Part shown: piece after piece, positions 32,836 through 41,005 of the stretch
Numbering within the stretch: position 1 is the first letter of the stretch
Layout of the letters: every line of letters begins with the position of its first letter
Source of the DNA: an uncultured Opitutaceae bacterium
GTDB lineage: Bacteria > Verrucomicrobiota > Verrucomicrobiia > Opitutales > Opitutaceae
Length of the DNA stretch: 64,000 nt
Direction of reading: 5' to 3'
Assembly (NCBI GenBank): GCA_903891325.1
Contig: CAITEC010000029.1
Coordinates: 126,539 to 190,538, forward strand
Notes under the pieces: model-generated
Told to the model about the DNA's origin: nothing
Seen by the model: only the letters and a program-made list of their open reading frames with translations
Database searches by the model: none
Made by a program: the position numbers and the translations under genes

Positions 32836-33753
32836 ATGCCCGTCTCCACCTCACTGTCCTGCTTTGGCTGCGAGCTTGACGCGTCGCCCGGCGCCTTTGG
32901 TCATGTGCGGGAGTCGGCCGACTGCCTGGGTTCGCCCGCCGAGCTCCGTCGCCGCCTCGAGGAGGACGGCTACCTTTACGTCCCGGGATTCCTCGACAGG
33001 GACCTGATTCACGCCGCACGCGCCTCGGTCTGCGAGCGCCTGGCGGCCGAGGGTGCGCTCGACCCGGCCTATCCGGTGATCGAGGGGATGAGCCATCCGG
33101 ACAAGGTCACCAATTTCAATGCCGCACTCGCCCGCCGAAACGCGGAGGTCTCCCGCGTCGTCTACGGCCCGGAGATCCTCGGGTTTTACGAGACGCTCTT
33201 TGGCGAGCCGGTCCGCCATTTCGACTACACGTGGTTCCGCGCGCTGAGCCGGGGGCAGGGTTCCCCGCCGCACTGCGACCTGGTATACATGGGCCGCGGC
33301 ACCCATGAGCTCCTCACCTGCTGGATTCCCTACGGGGATGTCCCGCTGGAGATGGGCGGGCTCATGCTCCTGGAGGGGTCCCACCGCCAGTCCGAGCGGA
33401 TCAAGCGCTACCTTGAGGTCGATGTGGACGCCTATTGCGAAAACAAGCCCAAGCAGGTCGACAAGGTCGTCAACCGCCTGGGCTGGAGCCACCCGGGATT
33501 CCTCAGCAAGAACCCGGCGACCCTTCGCGAGAAGCTGGGCGGACGCTGGCTCACGGCCCGCGACTGGAAGGCGGGCGACTTCATCACCTTTGGGATGACG
33601 GTTGTCCACGCCGGCCTGGACAACCACACCTCGCGCGTCCGCCTCTCCTCCGACACCCGCTACCAGCGCGCCAGCCAGCCCGCCGACGAGCGCTGGATCG
33701 GCGAGGACCCGATCGCAAACACCCTCGCCGGCAAGCGCGGACGGGTATGCTGA
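32836..33753 (+). CDS. Phytanoyl-CoA dioxygenase (PhyH)-family protein
   Basis: LEEDGYLYVPGFLDRDLIHAAR...GSPPHCDLVYMGRGTHELLTCWIPYGDVPLEMGGLMLLEGSH...TFGMTVVHAGLDNHTSRVRLSSDTRYQ. Confidence 0.85.
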   Translation: MPVSTSLSCFGCELDASPGAFGHVRESADCLGSPAELRRRLEEDGYLYVPGFLDRDLIHAARASVCERLAAEGALDPAYPVIEGMSHPDKVTNFNAALARRNAEVSRVVYGPEILGFYETLFGEPVRHFDYTWFRALSRGQGSPPHCDLVYMGRGTHELLTCWIPYGDVPLEMGGLMLLEGSHRQSERIKRYLEVDVDAYCENKPKQVDKVVNRLGWSHPGFLSKNPATLREKLGGRWLTARDWKAGDFITFGMTVVHAGLDNHTSRVRLSSDTRYQRASQPADERWIGEDPIANTLAGKRGRVC

Positions 33754-33795
33754 GAAGTCAACGCCGAGGCAAAAATAATCCTTGCCGTCTTATCC

Positions 33796-33805
33796 GTACT
33801 AGTAC
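33796..33805. promoter_or_regulatory. Palindrome GTACTAGTAC upstream of second GntR-ABC module
   Basis: Perfect 10-bp palindrome 12 bp before the GTG start. Confidence 0.5.
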
Positions 33806-33817
33806 AACTAGGACGGC

Positions 33818-34207
33818 GTGCTGCCTTTCACCGTTGAACTCAAGCCGGGGATTCCGATCGCGAACCAGATCCTGTACGCGGTGAAGAAGGCGGTTGTGTC
33901 GGGGCAGATGGCGGCGGGGACTCGATTCCCGTCGGTCCGGCAGCTCAGCCAGGAGCTCCGGATCAATCCGAACACGGCGCACAAGATCGCGATGCAGCTC
34001 GTCGCCGAGGGCGTGCTCACGACCACGCCGGGTGTGGGCAGCGTCGTCGCCGAGCACCGGCCCGCGGAGCCCCGGGAGCGGGCGGAGCTGCTTGGTGGCA
34101 CCGTCGAGCAACTCGTGGTCGAGGCGAAGAACCTCGGCGTGCCGCTCGAGGACGTGCAGTCGAGCGTCGACGCCCACTGGCGCAGGCTGGGCGGGGATTC
34201 GAAATAG
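33818..34207 (+). CDS. GntR-family (YtrA-like) regulator (module 2)
   Basis: PIANQILYAVKKAVVSGQMAAGTRFPSVRQLSQELRINPNTAHKIAMQLVAEGVLTTTPGVGSVV. Confidence 0.92.
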   Translation: MLPFTVELKPGIPIANQILYAVKKAVVSGQMAAGTRFPSVRQLSQELRINPNTAHKIAMQLVAEGVLTTTPGVGSVVAEHRPAEPRERAELLGGTVEQLVVEAKNLGVPLEDVQSSVDAHWRRLGGDSK

Positions 34208-34216
34208 GTCTTTCCA

Positions 34217-35131
34217 ATGAACATCATCGAAACCAAGCAACTGTCCCGGCGGTACGGCCGAACCGAGGCCCTCAACGGCCTCGACCTGGCCGTGCCCGAG
34301 GGAAGCATGTTCGGCCTCCTCGGGCCGAATGGCGCCGGCAAGACCACGACGATCAAGCTGCTCATGAACCTGCTGGCGCCCACGTCGGGCACCGCCCGCG
34401 TCCTGGGAGTTGATTCCCGGAAGCTGGGCCCCGCGGAGATGGCGGCGATCGGCTACGTTTCCGAGAACCAGCAGCTCCCCGTCTGGATGACGGTGGAGGG
34501 CTTCATCGGCTATTGCCGACCGCTCTACCCGACCTGGGATCTCGCCCTCGAGGGGACACTGCTCGATCAGTTCGAGCTTCCCCTGGATCGGAAGCTCAAG
34601 CACCTCTCCCGCGGAATGCTGATGAAGGCGGCGCTCCTCGTCTCGATGGCCTACCGGCCGCGGCTGCTGGTGCTCGACGAGCCGTTCAGCGGGCTCGATC
34701 CGCTCACGCGCGACGAGTTTGTCCGGGGCCTGCTTGAAGTCTCCACTGTTGGCGAATGGACGATCCTCGTTTCCTCGCACGACATCGAGGAGATCGAGCG
34801 GCTCTGCGACTGGATCGGCGTGATCGACTCAGGAAGGCTCCAGTCCGCGGAGGCGACCGACTCTCTCCTGGAGCGACACCGGCGGGTTGAGGTTGCCGGT
34901 TTACCCCCTTCCGGCGGCACCCGGGTCATGCCTGGCTCCTGGATTGATCGCGAGGAGTCGGCCGGGCTCGTGCGCTTCGTGGACAGCGGCTATGCCGGCG
35001 AGGATGCCGAGCGGCTCTACCGTGAGACATTTCCCGGCGGCGCCGTGTCGGTGCGCCCGATGGCGCTTCGGGAGATATTCATCGCGCAGGCACGCGCCCA
35101 GCGGGCAATCCGGAAGGGAGCGGCAGCATGA
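34217..35131 (+). CDS. ABC transporter ATP-binding protein (module 2)
   Basis: GPNGAGKTTTIKLLMNLL, LLVLDEPFSGLDPLTRDEF. Confidence 0.94.
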   Translation: MNIIETKQLSRRYGRTEALNGLDLAVPEGSMFGLLGPNGAGKTTTIKLLMNLLAPTSGTARVLGVDSRKLGPAEMAAIGYVSENQQLPVWMTVEGFIGYCRPLYPTWDLALEGTLLDQFELPLDRKLKHLSRGMLMKAALLVSMAYRPRLLVLDEPFSGLDPLTRDEFVRGLLEVSTVGEWTILVSSHDIEEIERLCDWIGVIDSGRLQSAEATDSLLERHRRVEVAGLPPSGGTRVMPGSWIDREESAGLVRFVDSGYAGEDAERLYRETFPGGAVSVRPMALREIFIAQARAQRAIRKGAAA

Positions 35132-36798
35132 GCGCGTTTCTTCACCACTTCCGGAAGGATTGCCGGCGGATGTCACTTCCCTTTGCGCTGCTTCTCCTTT
35201 GCCTGGCTCTCCTGCTTGCGCGGGACTTCGTCGCCCTGGATCACACCACGGGCAATCTTGGGCCGTTGATTGAGATCGCGAAGCTTTCAACCAGCATCAT
35301 TTACCAGATCGTGACGCTTATCCTGGCAGTGGGGGTCATCCTTGAGGACCCTCCGAAGGGCACGACGGCCTTTTGGCTGACCCGGCCGCACTCGAGACGG
35401 GTCATCGCGATGGAGAAGCTGTGCTTCCTGGCGGTGGTCATCCTGATCCCCGTGCTGGTGAACCTCGTGGTTATTGCCTGCTGCGGGGCCGGGCCGCGCA
35501 TTCTCGCGGTGGCCGCCGCCAGCGGTATCGTGGACCGCACCCCGGTGGTCCTGGCGTTGGCCGCGATCGCAATAACCGCTGAGACATTCGGGCAGTTTGC
35601 GATAACGGGGATATTGATCCTCATCGGCACGGGGATTGCCACCGGGATCACGGTTGCGCTGATCAAGATGCACAGTCTCCACACTGCGGGGGTGACAGTG
35701 GGGACATCATCCGCCCACCTGGAATCCTCGCGAATTCTGGTGGTGCAGGTGGCGGTCGCGGTGCTCTCCGGGCTGATTGTTGTCTGGCGCTACCTTTGCC
35801 GGCATGGGCGCTTGTCGGTGGCCGTGGTTTCAGCGGCCGCGTTTGCCTCGATGCTGACGGCGGTCTACTGGCCCTGGGATTTCCTTTCCCGAGCAGCGGA
35901 CCCTATTCCACAAGTGAACGATGTTGCGGGGCGATTTTCCTATCATCCCAGACTCAGGCCGTCGGCAGGGGGCACCGACCTGCTGGAAGGGAACATGCCT
36001 TCTATTTCCCTGCCTAGCGGGGAGGTTGTGGTCCCGGAAGACGCAACCAACGTCACCGTGACGTGGCCAAGCGGGGAATCGATCCCGGAAGCGGGGCACT
36101 TCCTGCTGAGCCCGTCGAGGGGAGACCGATGGGAAATTGGAGCGGTGATTGCTGCAGTGGCGCCCGCGACGATCCTCAATTTGCCTCATGCCGTCGCCAG
36201 GCGGGGCGCGAGCCTGACGATACCCGTCCGTGGTCGGGTGCGCGACCGGCTCGAAGGTGAGCGCGGCAAGCTTTCCGGTACGGTCTATGCGGCCATTGAT
36301 CGCCTGGAATTTTCCGGCGGCCTCCCGCTCTCGGTCGGATCCAGGGCTTCGTGGGGAATTCGTCAGGTCCGGGTTGACTCTATCGAGGCGAGCGCAACAG
36401 GCGCATCGGCCGTGGTCAGGGTCGCACTGAGTGAGGGGTTTTATCCGTCAAACCTGGCCAATGCGATTGACCGGAGCGGGCGGATTTTTCCGACCAATTT
36501 CGGTAGTGGATACCGCTTCCTCGGAGCAGCGGATTCAAACGGCGTATTTGTCCTGGTGAATGGGCGCCGAAATGAGGCGCTGTTGGCATCGATCCTTCCC
36601 GGCGAGGGGCAGCGGCCCGACATCGACGATGTCGCTGGCTACGCGATGACCAGGAGAAACCTTGAGTTCGTTGGCCCGGGAATCGATCAGGCCTGGCTGG
36701 AGGGAGCCACGTTGGTTCGATATCGGTTGATCGAGGTCGGCCGGACGACCGGCACTTTTGAGGCGGACGATGTCGGGCTGGGCCAGCCGGAATTCTAG
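35128..36798 (+). CDS. ABC-associated membrane protein with large C-terminal extracytoplasmic domain (module 2)
   Basis: About 6 TMs in the first 260 aa then about 290 aa soluble; overlaps the ATPase stop. Confidence 0.75.
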   Translation: MSAFLHHFRKDCRRMSLPFALLLLCLALLLARDFVALDHTTGNLGPLIEIAKLSTSIIYQIVTLILAVGVILEDPPKGTTAFWLTRPHSRRVIAMEKLCFLAVVILIPVLVNLVVIACCGAGPRILAVAAASGIVDRTPVVLALAAIAITAETFGQFAITGILILIGTGIATGITVALIKMHSLHTAGVTVGTSSAHLESSRILVVQVAVAVLSGLIVVWRYLCRHGRLSVAVVSAAAFASMLTAVYWPWDFLSRAADPIPQVNDVAGRFSYHPRLRPSAGGTDLLEGNMPSISLPSGEVVVPEDATNVTVTWPSGESIPEAGHFLLSPSRGDRWEIGAVIAAVAPATILNLPHAVARRGASLTIPVRGRVRDRLEGERGKLSGTVYAAIDRLEFSGGLPLSVGSRASWGIRQVRVDSIEASATGASAVVRVALSEGFYPSNLANAIDRSGRIFPTNFGSGYRFLGAADSNGVFVLVNGRRNEALLASILPGEGQRPDIDDVAGYAMTRRNLEFVGPGIDQAWLEGATLVRYRLIEVGRTTGTFEADDVGLGQPEF

Positions 36799-36841
36799 AC
36801 CCCGGAACCGGCCTCTAGGAGGCCGGCTACATCCGATCCGG
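36784..36841. repeat. Dispersed cloverleaf-like palindrome, copy B, overlapping the permease stop codon
   Basis: CAGCCGGAATTCTAGACCCCGGAACCGGCCTCTAGGAGGCCGGCTACATCCGATCCGG aligns with copies A and C. Confidence 0.8.
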
Positions 36842-36854
36842 CCTTGGCCCGAAA

Positions 36855-36886
36855 TTTCAGGTTTCAGGTCTCAGGTTTCAGGTTTC
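36855..36886. repeat. Short 7-bp tandem repeat (TTTCAGG)x4 plus partial
   Basis: tttcagg tttcagg tctcagg tttcagg tttc in a convergent intergenic region. Confidence 0.8.
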
Positions 36887-36891
36887 TGCAG

Positions 36892-38289
36892 CTACTGCAG
36901 GTCGTCGGGCATCGACTTGATCCGGCTGCCGAGGTCGTCGAGGATCTGGCCGGTTTGCTCGGATGCGGTGCTGTCGCCGGTCCGGATTGAGCGCGCGGGC
37001 GAGAAATCCTTGATCAGGGCGCAGTAGTCATTGTTCACCATGATCCCGAGCAGTTCCCCCGCGTGGCTGAAGACCAGGTCGCCGGTCGACGGGGCGAAGT
37101 CCCCGAAGAGCCGCTTGAAGAAACGGTTGTCCACGCGGACGTACCCGGGCCTGTCGGCATCCAGCTTGAAGCCGACTTCCCCGTAGCCCTTGCCGCCGCC
37201 GCTGATCAGGACCGCATCGGCGAACCGGAAGGGGTTGAGCGCGAGCGGGTACACCTTCACCCCGAGCGCGGCCACCTGGCTCGCCTCGACCGGAAGCACG
37301 ACCACGCGGGGATCCACCCCGAGGAATTCAAGCTGCGAGCCCTCGGTGTGGTAGAACGGCGGCTTGTCGAAACGGATCCCGATCTTCGACCAGTCGTAGG
37401 CGTCGGGCCCGAAGGAAAACGTGGTCTCGTCGATATGGACGAGGGCGTAGACCCGGTTCCCGTCCGTCGTGAAGATGACCGAGGCCTCCTTCGATTTGTC
37501 CACCGCTCCGAAGAAACCCCGGCGCGTGGTTGAAAACGTCGTCTGGACGCGGTTGGCGAGAAAATCGCTGAACAGGACGTTGATGTTGATCGGCCGATTG
37601 TCGCGGATCTCCTTGGTGAGCTCGCCCGAGTTCTGGGCGAGCTGGCCCACCCCCTGCGCGAGCTGGGCGGTGGTCGCCTGGACCTTCAGGCGTTCCGTGC
37701 GCTCGGTCTGGACCTGGGTCTGGAGCTGGGCGGCCTGCTGCTGCAGGTGCTGCTTCTCGTTTTCATCGACGACTACGGCCATCGTGAGCCCCTCGATCTC
37801 CTTCCGGGCGTTCGCGTCCTGCGCCTCGAGCGCCGCATAGGCATGCTTCTGGCGCTCCGCCTCGGCGTTCTTCTCGTCGAGCTCCCGCTCGAGCTGGGCG
37901 ATCTCGTCCTTGGTGAGGGTCTGCTCCTGGTGCGCCGCGGCGACCTGCTCGCCGAGTTGCGCGGCCGCCGCCTGGGTCGCGTCCAGCCTGGACGCGAGCT
38001 TCTCCCGCTCGGCCTGCGCCGCCGAAAGGCTCTGCTCCCGGGAGGCGATCGCGGCGTCCGCCGAGGAGAGCTTCCGGGCGAGATCCTCGCGGTTGGTCTG
38101 CTCGTCGGCGAGCGCGTCGCGCATGGTCGCAACCAGGTCCTGGTCCCGGCTCGACGCGGGCGCATTTGCCGCCACCTGTGCGACCGGGGGACGGCTCGGC
38201 CGCACCGGCTCCGAGTTCTCCCAACGCGTGAGCGCGATCAGGTTGAGGAACAGGAAGTCGACGATGATCAGTAGAAGGGTCTTATTCAT
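36892..38289 (-). CDS. MotB/ExbD-like single-TM protein with long coiled coil and C-terminal trypsin-like-looking domain
   Basis: MNKTLLLIIVDFLFLNLIALTRWEN (Asp within N-terminal TM), about 180 aa coiled coil, C-terminal ...DAVLISGGGKGYGEVGFKLDADRPGYVRVDNRFFKRLFGDFAPSTGDLVFSHAGELLGIMVNN. Confidence 0.6.
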   Translation of the reverse strand: MNKTLLLIIVDFLFLNLIALTRWENSEPVRPSRPPVAQVAANAPASSRDQDLVATMRDALADEQTNREDLARKLSSADAAIASREQSLSAAQAEREKLASRLDATQAAAAQLGEQVAAAHQEQTLTKDEIAQLERELDEKNAEAERQKHAYAALEAQDANARKEIEGLTMAVVVDENEKQHLQQQAAQLQTQVQTERTERLKVQATTAQLAQGVGQLAQNSGELTKEIRDNRPININVLFSDFLANRVQTTFSTTRRGFFGAVDKSKEASVIFTTDGNRVYALVHIDETTFSFGPDAYDWSKIGIRFDKPPFYHTEGSQLEFLGVDPRVVVLPVEASQVAALGVKVYPLALNPFRFADAVLISGGGKGYGEVGFKLDADRPGYVRVDNRFFKRLFGDFAPSTGDLVFSHAGELLGIMVNNDYCALIKDFSPARSIRTGDSTASEQTGQILDDLGSRIKSMPDDLQ

Positions 38290-39954
38290 TCACGCCACAC
38301 CCGCCTTTGCGGCCGCGTTGTTCTCGATGATCAGGTTGCGCTTGAAGGCGCGGACATGCCGGATCTTCACCAGGGCGACGCACACGATCCCAAAGAGATT
38401 GGACGAATAGGCGGCGAGCAGGTTGGGCTGGATGACGCCCAGGACCTGAAGGACGAGCGCGGTCGCCGTGCCCATCATCCCCACGTAGAGCCCGCTGTCG
38501 AAGAGGTTCTCCTCATTTTCCATCAGCCGGAGCTTGAGGGCGGGAGTGGCCTCCTCGCGGGTGATCTGGTTGATTTTCCGCAGGCAGACGAGGTAGACGG
38601 CCACCTGCAGCAGGGCAAAGAACGCGATAGATATGAGTGTGGAGGAATCCATGGTGACGATGTTTTTGGATGAATCGGGAGAATGCAATGGCTGGCCGCT
38701 CGCCGCGAGCATGGGAAGCCGGAGGACGGGACGATATTCGGAGAGGGGGGCCGCCCGCAGGAGGAAGGGCTCCGTGGCCACAATCACCAGCCCTGCGAGA
38801 AAGAAGGCCATCACCCCGGCGGTCGCCCGGGGCACCGCGCTTCCGGCGCCGGTCGGGGGGCTGACGATCCATCGGTCGAGCCCGCGCAGGACGATGAAGA
38901 GCCCCAGCAGGTAGCCGAGGTATTTCACGACGAGCATCAACCGGGGGTGGGCGAGGACCAGCGCGCCCGCTGAGCCGAGGGCCGGGCCGGCCGACCGGTT
39001 GACGGGCACCTGGCGCAACACGAGCTGCCGCACCGCGCCGCGGCCGTCGGCGAGCGCAAGCCGCAGGTCGGTCGCGCCGGCCTTGCCGTAGAGAAGAAGG
39101 TACGAGGCCACCCGGTCGGCCGAGTCGGTCAGGAGGGCGGCCGCGTAGATGGCGGAAAACTGGTCGGGGGCGACCCGGGCGAGCTGCGCGTAGGCGGCGA
39201 CCGTCTTGACGCTATCGGTGCGCCGGAGCAGCTCGGTGAGCTGGACCCAGTCGAGCCGCCGGCCCAGGGCCATGAGGTCCAGGAAGTAGGGGCCCAGGTC
39301 GCCGAGCTGCTTCTGGGCAATGGCCGTCTCTGTAAGATAGCGCAGTTCCCGCTGCAGGGGCGGGGCGAGGTGCTCGCCCTGGTAGAGCAGTGCGGTGAGC
39401 AGGATCAGGGAGTCGAGGGGCTGGCCCCCGGGCTTTGTCGCCGGTGCGAAGCGGCCGGTGTTGTCGATCTTTCGGGCCTGCAGCAAAAGCTGCACGCCGA
39501 TTGAGCCGGAGTCGGAGAGTGAGCTGAGGAGTTTTTCGCGAGCCTGCCCGGGGATGAGGAAGGTCAGGACCGGGGTGCTTCCGGTGCGGCCCGACGGCGC
39601 GCGCAGGTTGAAGAGGGGGTCGAGGAACGGATCCCATCCGCCCCACGCGGTGAGATTGGGCTGCCGGGCCTTGAGCCGGTCGAGCGCCCGGGCCAGCGCG
39701 GGGGCCTGCGGATCGCCGACCGATTTGGCGGCAGCGAGGACCAGGGCGGCGGGGCCGATTTTCTCGGAATCAACGAGCTGGCCGCCGATGTCCGAGAGCG
39801 AGGGCGTGTCCTGGCCGGCGGCTGCCAGCAGGGTCGGGCTCACCGACTTCAGGTTCACGGGCACCACCCAGGCCGCCAGCGCGACGACCAGGCCCGCGAG
39901 GACCAGGATCGGCGCAGTCGGCCGGAAACCCGGTGCTGGCGTGGATGCGCTCAT
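38290..39954 (-). CDS. Polytopic membrane protein with ExbB/TolQ/MotA-like C-terminus
   Basis: N-terminal TM, about 280 aa extracytoplasmic helical region, then TMs and DSGLYVGMMGTATALVLQVLGVIQPNLLAAYSSNLFGIVCVALVKIRHVR resembling the TolQ/ExbB YIGLFGTVWGIM block. Confidence 0.55.
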   Translation of the reverse strand: MSASTPAPGFRPTAPILVLAGLVVALAAWVVPVNLKSVSPTLLAAAGQDTPSLSDIGGQLVDSEKIGPAALVLAAAKSVGDPQAPALARALDRLKARQPNLTAWGGWDPFLDPLFNLRAPSGRTGSTPVLTFLIPGQAREKLLSSLSDSGSIGVQLLLQARKIDNTGRFAPATKPGGQPLDSLILLTALLYQGEHLAPPLQRELRYLTETAIAQKQLGDLGPYFLDLMALGRRLDWVQLTELLRRTDSVKTVAAYAQLARVAPDQFSAIYAAALLTDSADRVASYLLLYGKAGATDLRLALADGRGAVRQLVLRQVPVNRSAGPALGSAGALVLAHPRLMLVVKYLGYLLGLFIVLRGLDRWIVSPPTGAGSAVPRATAGVMAFFLAGLVIVATEPFLLRAAPLSEYRPVLRLPMLAASGQPLHSPDSSKNIVTMDSSTLISIAFFALLQVAVYLVCLRKINQITREEATPALKLRLMENEENLFDSGLYVGMMGTATALVLQVLGVIQPNLLAAYSSNLFGIVCVALVKIRHVRAFKRNLIIENNAAAKAGVA

Positions 39955-40017
39955 GGCTGAATAGTATTGATTTGCGAGGCGGCCCGGCGGGACCCACCTT
40001 GTAGGAAATACTGACCG

Positions 40018-40608
40018 ATGACCCTGGAAATTGTTCACTACAACCATCCGGTATTGCGGAAAAAAGGCGAGAAAATCGCCGTATTTGACGCCGCGCTCAG
40101 GAAATTGGCCGCCGACATGATCGACACGATGCACGCGGCACCGGGAATCGGGCTCGCCGCGCAGCAGGTCGGCCGGGCGATCCAGCTGTGCGTCGTCGAC
40201 CTGCGGGCCAGCGATTCGGAATATTCACTGACCCTGGACGGGCTGCGGAAACCCCCGGAACTGCTGATGCCGCTGGTCCTGGCCAACCCCGTTGTGACAC
40301 CCGTGCCGGGCGCCGATCCGGAAGTGGTCGAGGAGGGCTGCCTGTCCTTTCCCGAGATCCGGGGGGATGTCGGGCGGCCGGAGGCCGTCACGGTCACCTA
40401 CAACGACGAGCGGGGCGGATTCCACACGATGACCTGCGACGGGCTCCTGGCGCGCTGCATCCAGCATGAGGTCGATCACCTGAACGGGGTCCTCTTCATC
40501 GACCGGATGGACAAGAAGGCCCGGGTCGCGATCGATGCGGCGGTCAAGGAACTGGCCCGCGCGACGAGGCTGGAGGCGAAGGCGGGAAAGCCGGCGAAGC
40601 CGGTCTAG
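40018..40608 (+). CDS. def: Peptide deformylase
   Basis: GIGLAAQQVG, EGCLSFPEI, QHEVDHLNGVLFID. Confidence 0.96.
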   Translation: MTLEIVHYNHPVLRKKGEKIAVFDAALRKLAADMIDTMHAAPGIGLAAQQVGRAIQLCVVDLRASDSEYSLTLDGLRKPPELLMPLVLANPVVTPVPGADPEVVEEGCLSFPEIRGDVGRPEAVTVTYNDERGGFHTMTCDGLLARCIQHEVDHLNGVLFIDRMDKKARVAIDAAVKELARATRLEAKAGKPAKPV

Positions 40609-40955
40609 GTCTCGGTCCCCGGATTCTTGAGAATTTCCTTCCAGCCCTGGATCTTCGCCTGGGCGCCGAAGTGCTCCGCCTTGGCCTTGTCCCCCTTTTC
40701 CATCCAGATCCGCGACAGCGAGGTGTTGATGAACAGGTCGTCGGGCCGAACGGAGTGCGCCCTCTGGGCCGCGTCCAGGGCGGCGTCCAGCCGGCGAAGC
40801 GAGAAGTTGATCTCCGCGATCGCATGCCACGCCTCAAACGAACCCGGCGCGGCGGCGGCGGCCCGCGCGAGCTTGGCCAGCGCTGCGTCCGTCTCCCCCA
40901 TGGCATGGTCGTAGGTTGCCTCCTCGATCAGGTCCTGGAGTTCGGTGGGCGACAT
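40605..40955 (-). CDS. TPR-repeat protein
   Basis: MSPTELQDLIEEATYDHAMGETDAALAKLARAAAAAPGSFEAWHAIAEINFSLRRLDAALDAAQRAHSVRPDDLFINTSLSRIWMEKGDKAKA. Confidence 0.8.
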   Translation of the reverse strand: MSPTELQDLIEEATYDHAMGETDAALAKLARAAAAAPGSFEAWHAIAEINFSLRRLDAALDAAQRAHSVRPDDLFINTSLSRIWMEKGDKAKAEHFGAQAKIQGWKEILKNPGTET

Positions 40956-41005
40956 GGGGTGCGAATCGGACAGGGTAAAGCGCGGGCACGCAAGCCCGGC
41001 CTCGC

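Noticed and set aside
35301-35684. Pair of antisense ORFs (35287-35682, 35301-35684) within the ABC permease
   Set aside because: No domain signal; overlap a well-supported transmembrane CDS.
36855-36886. TTTCAGG tandem repeat as a CRISPR or VNTR locus
   Set aside because: Unit is only 7 bp with no spacers; too short for CRISPR. Reported only as a short repeat.
36892-39954. Calling this pair Zorya (ZorAB) outright
   Set aside because: No ZorC/D/E-type genes nearby, no OmpA domain in the MotB-like protein, and the short core loop differs; kept as a stator-like candidate only.
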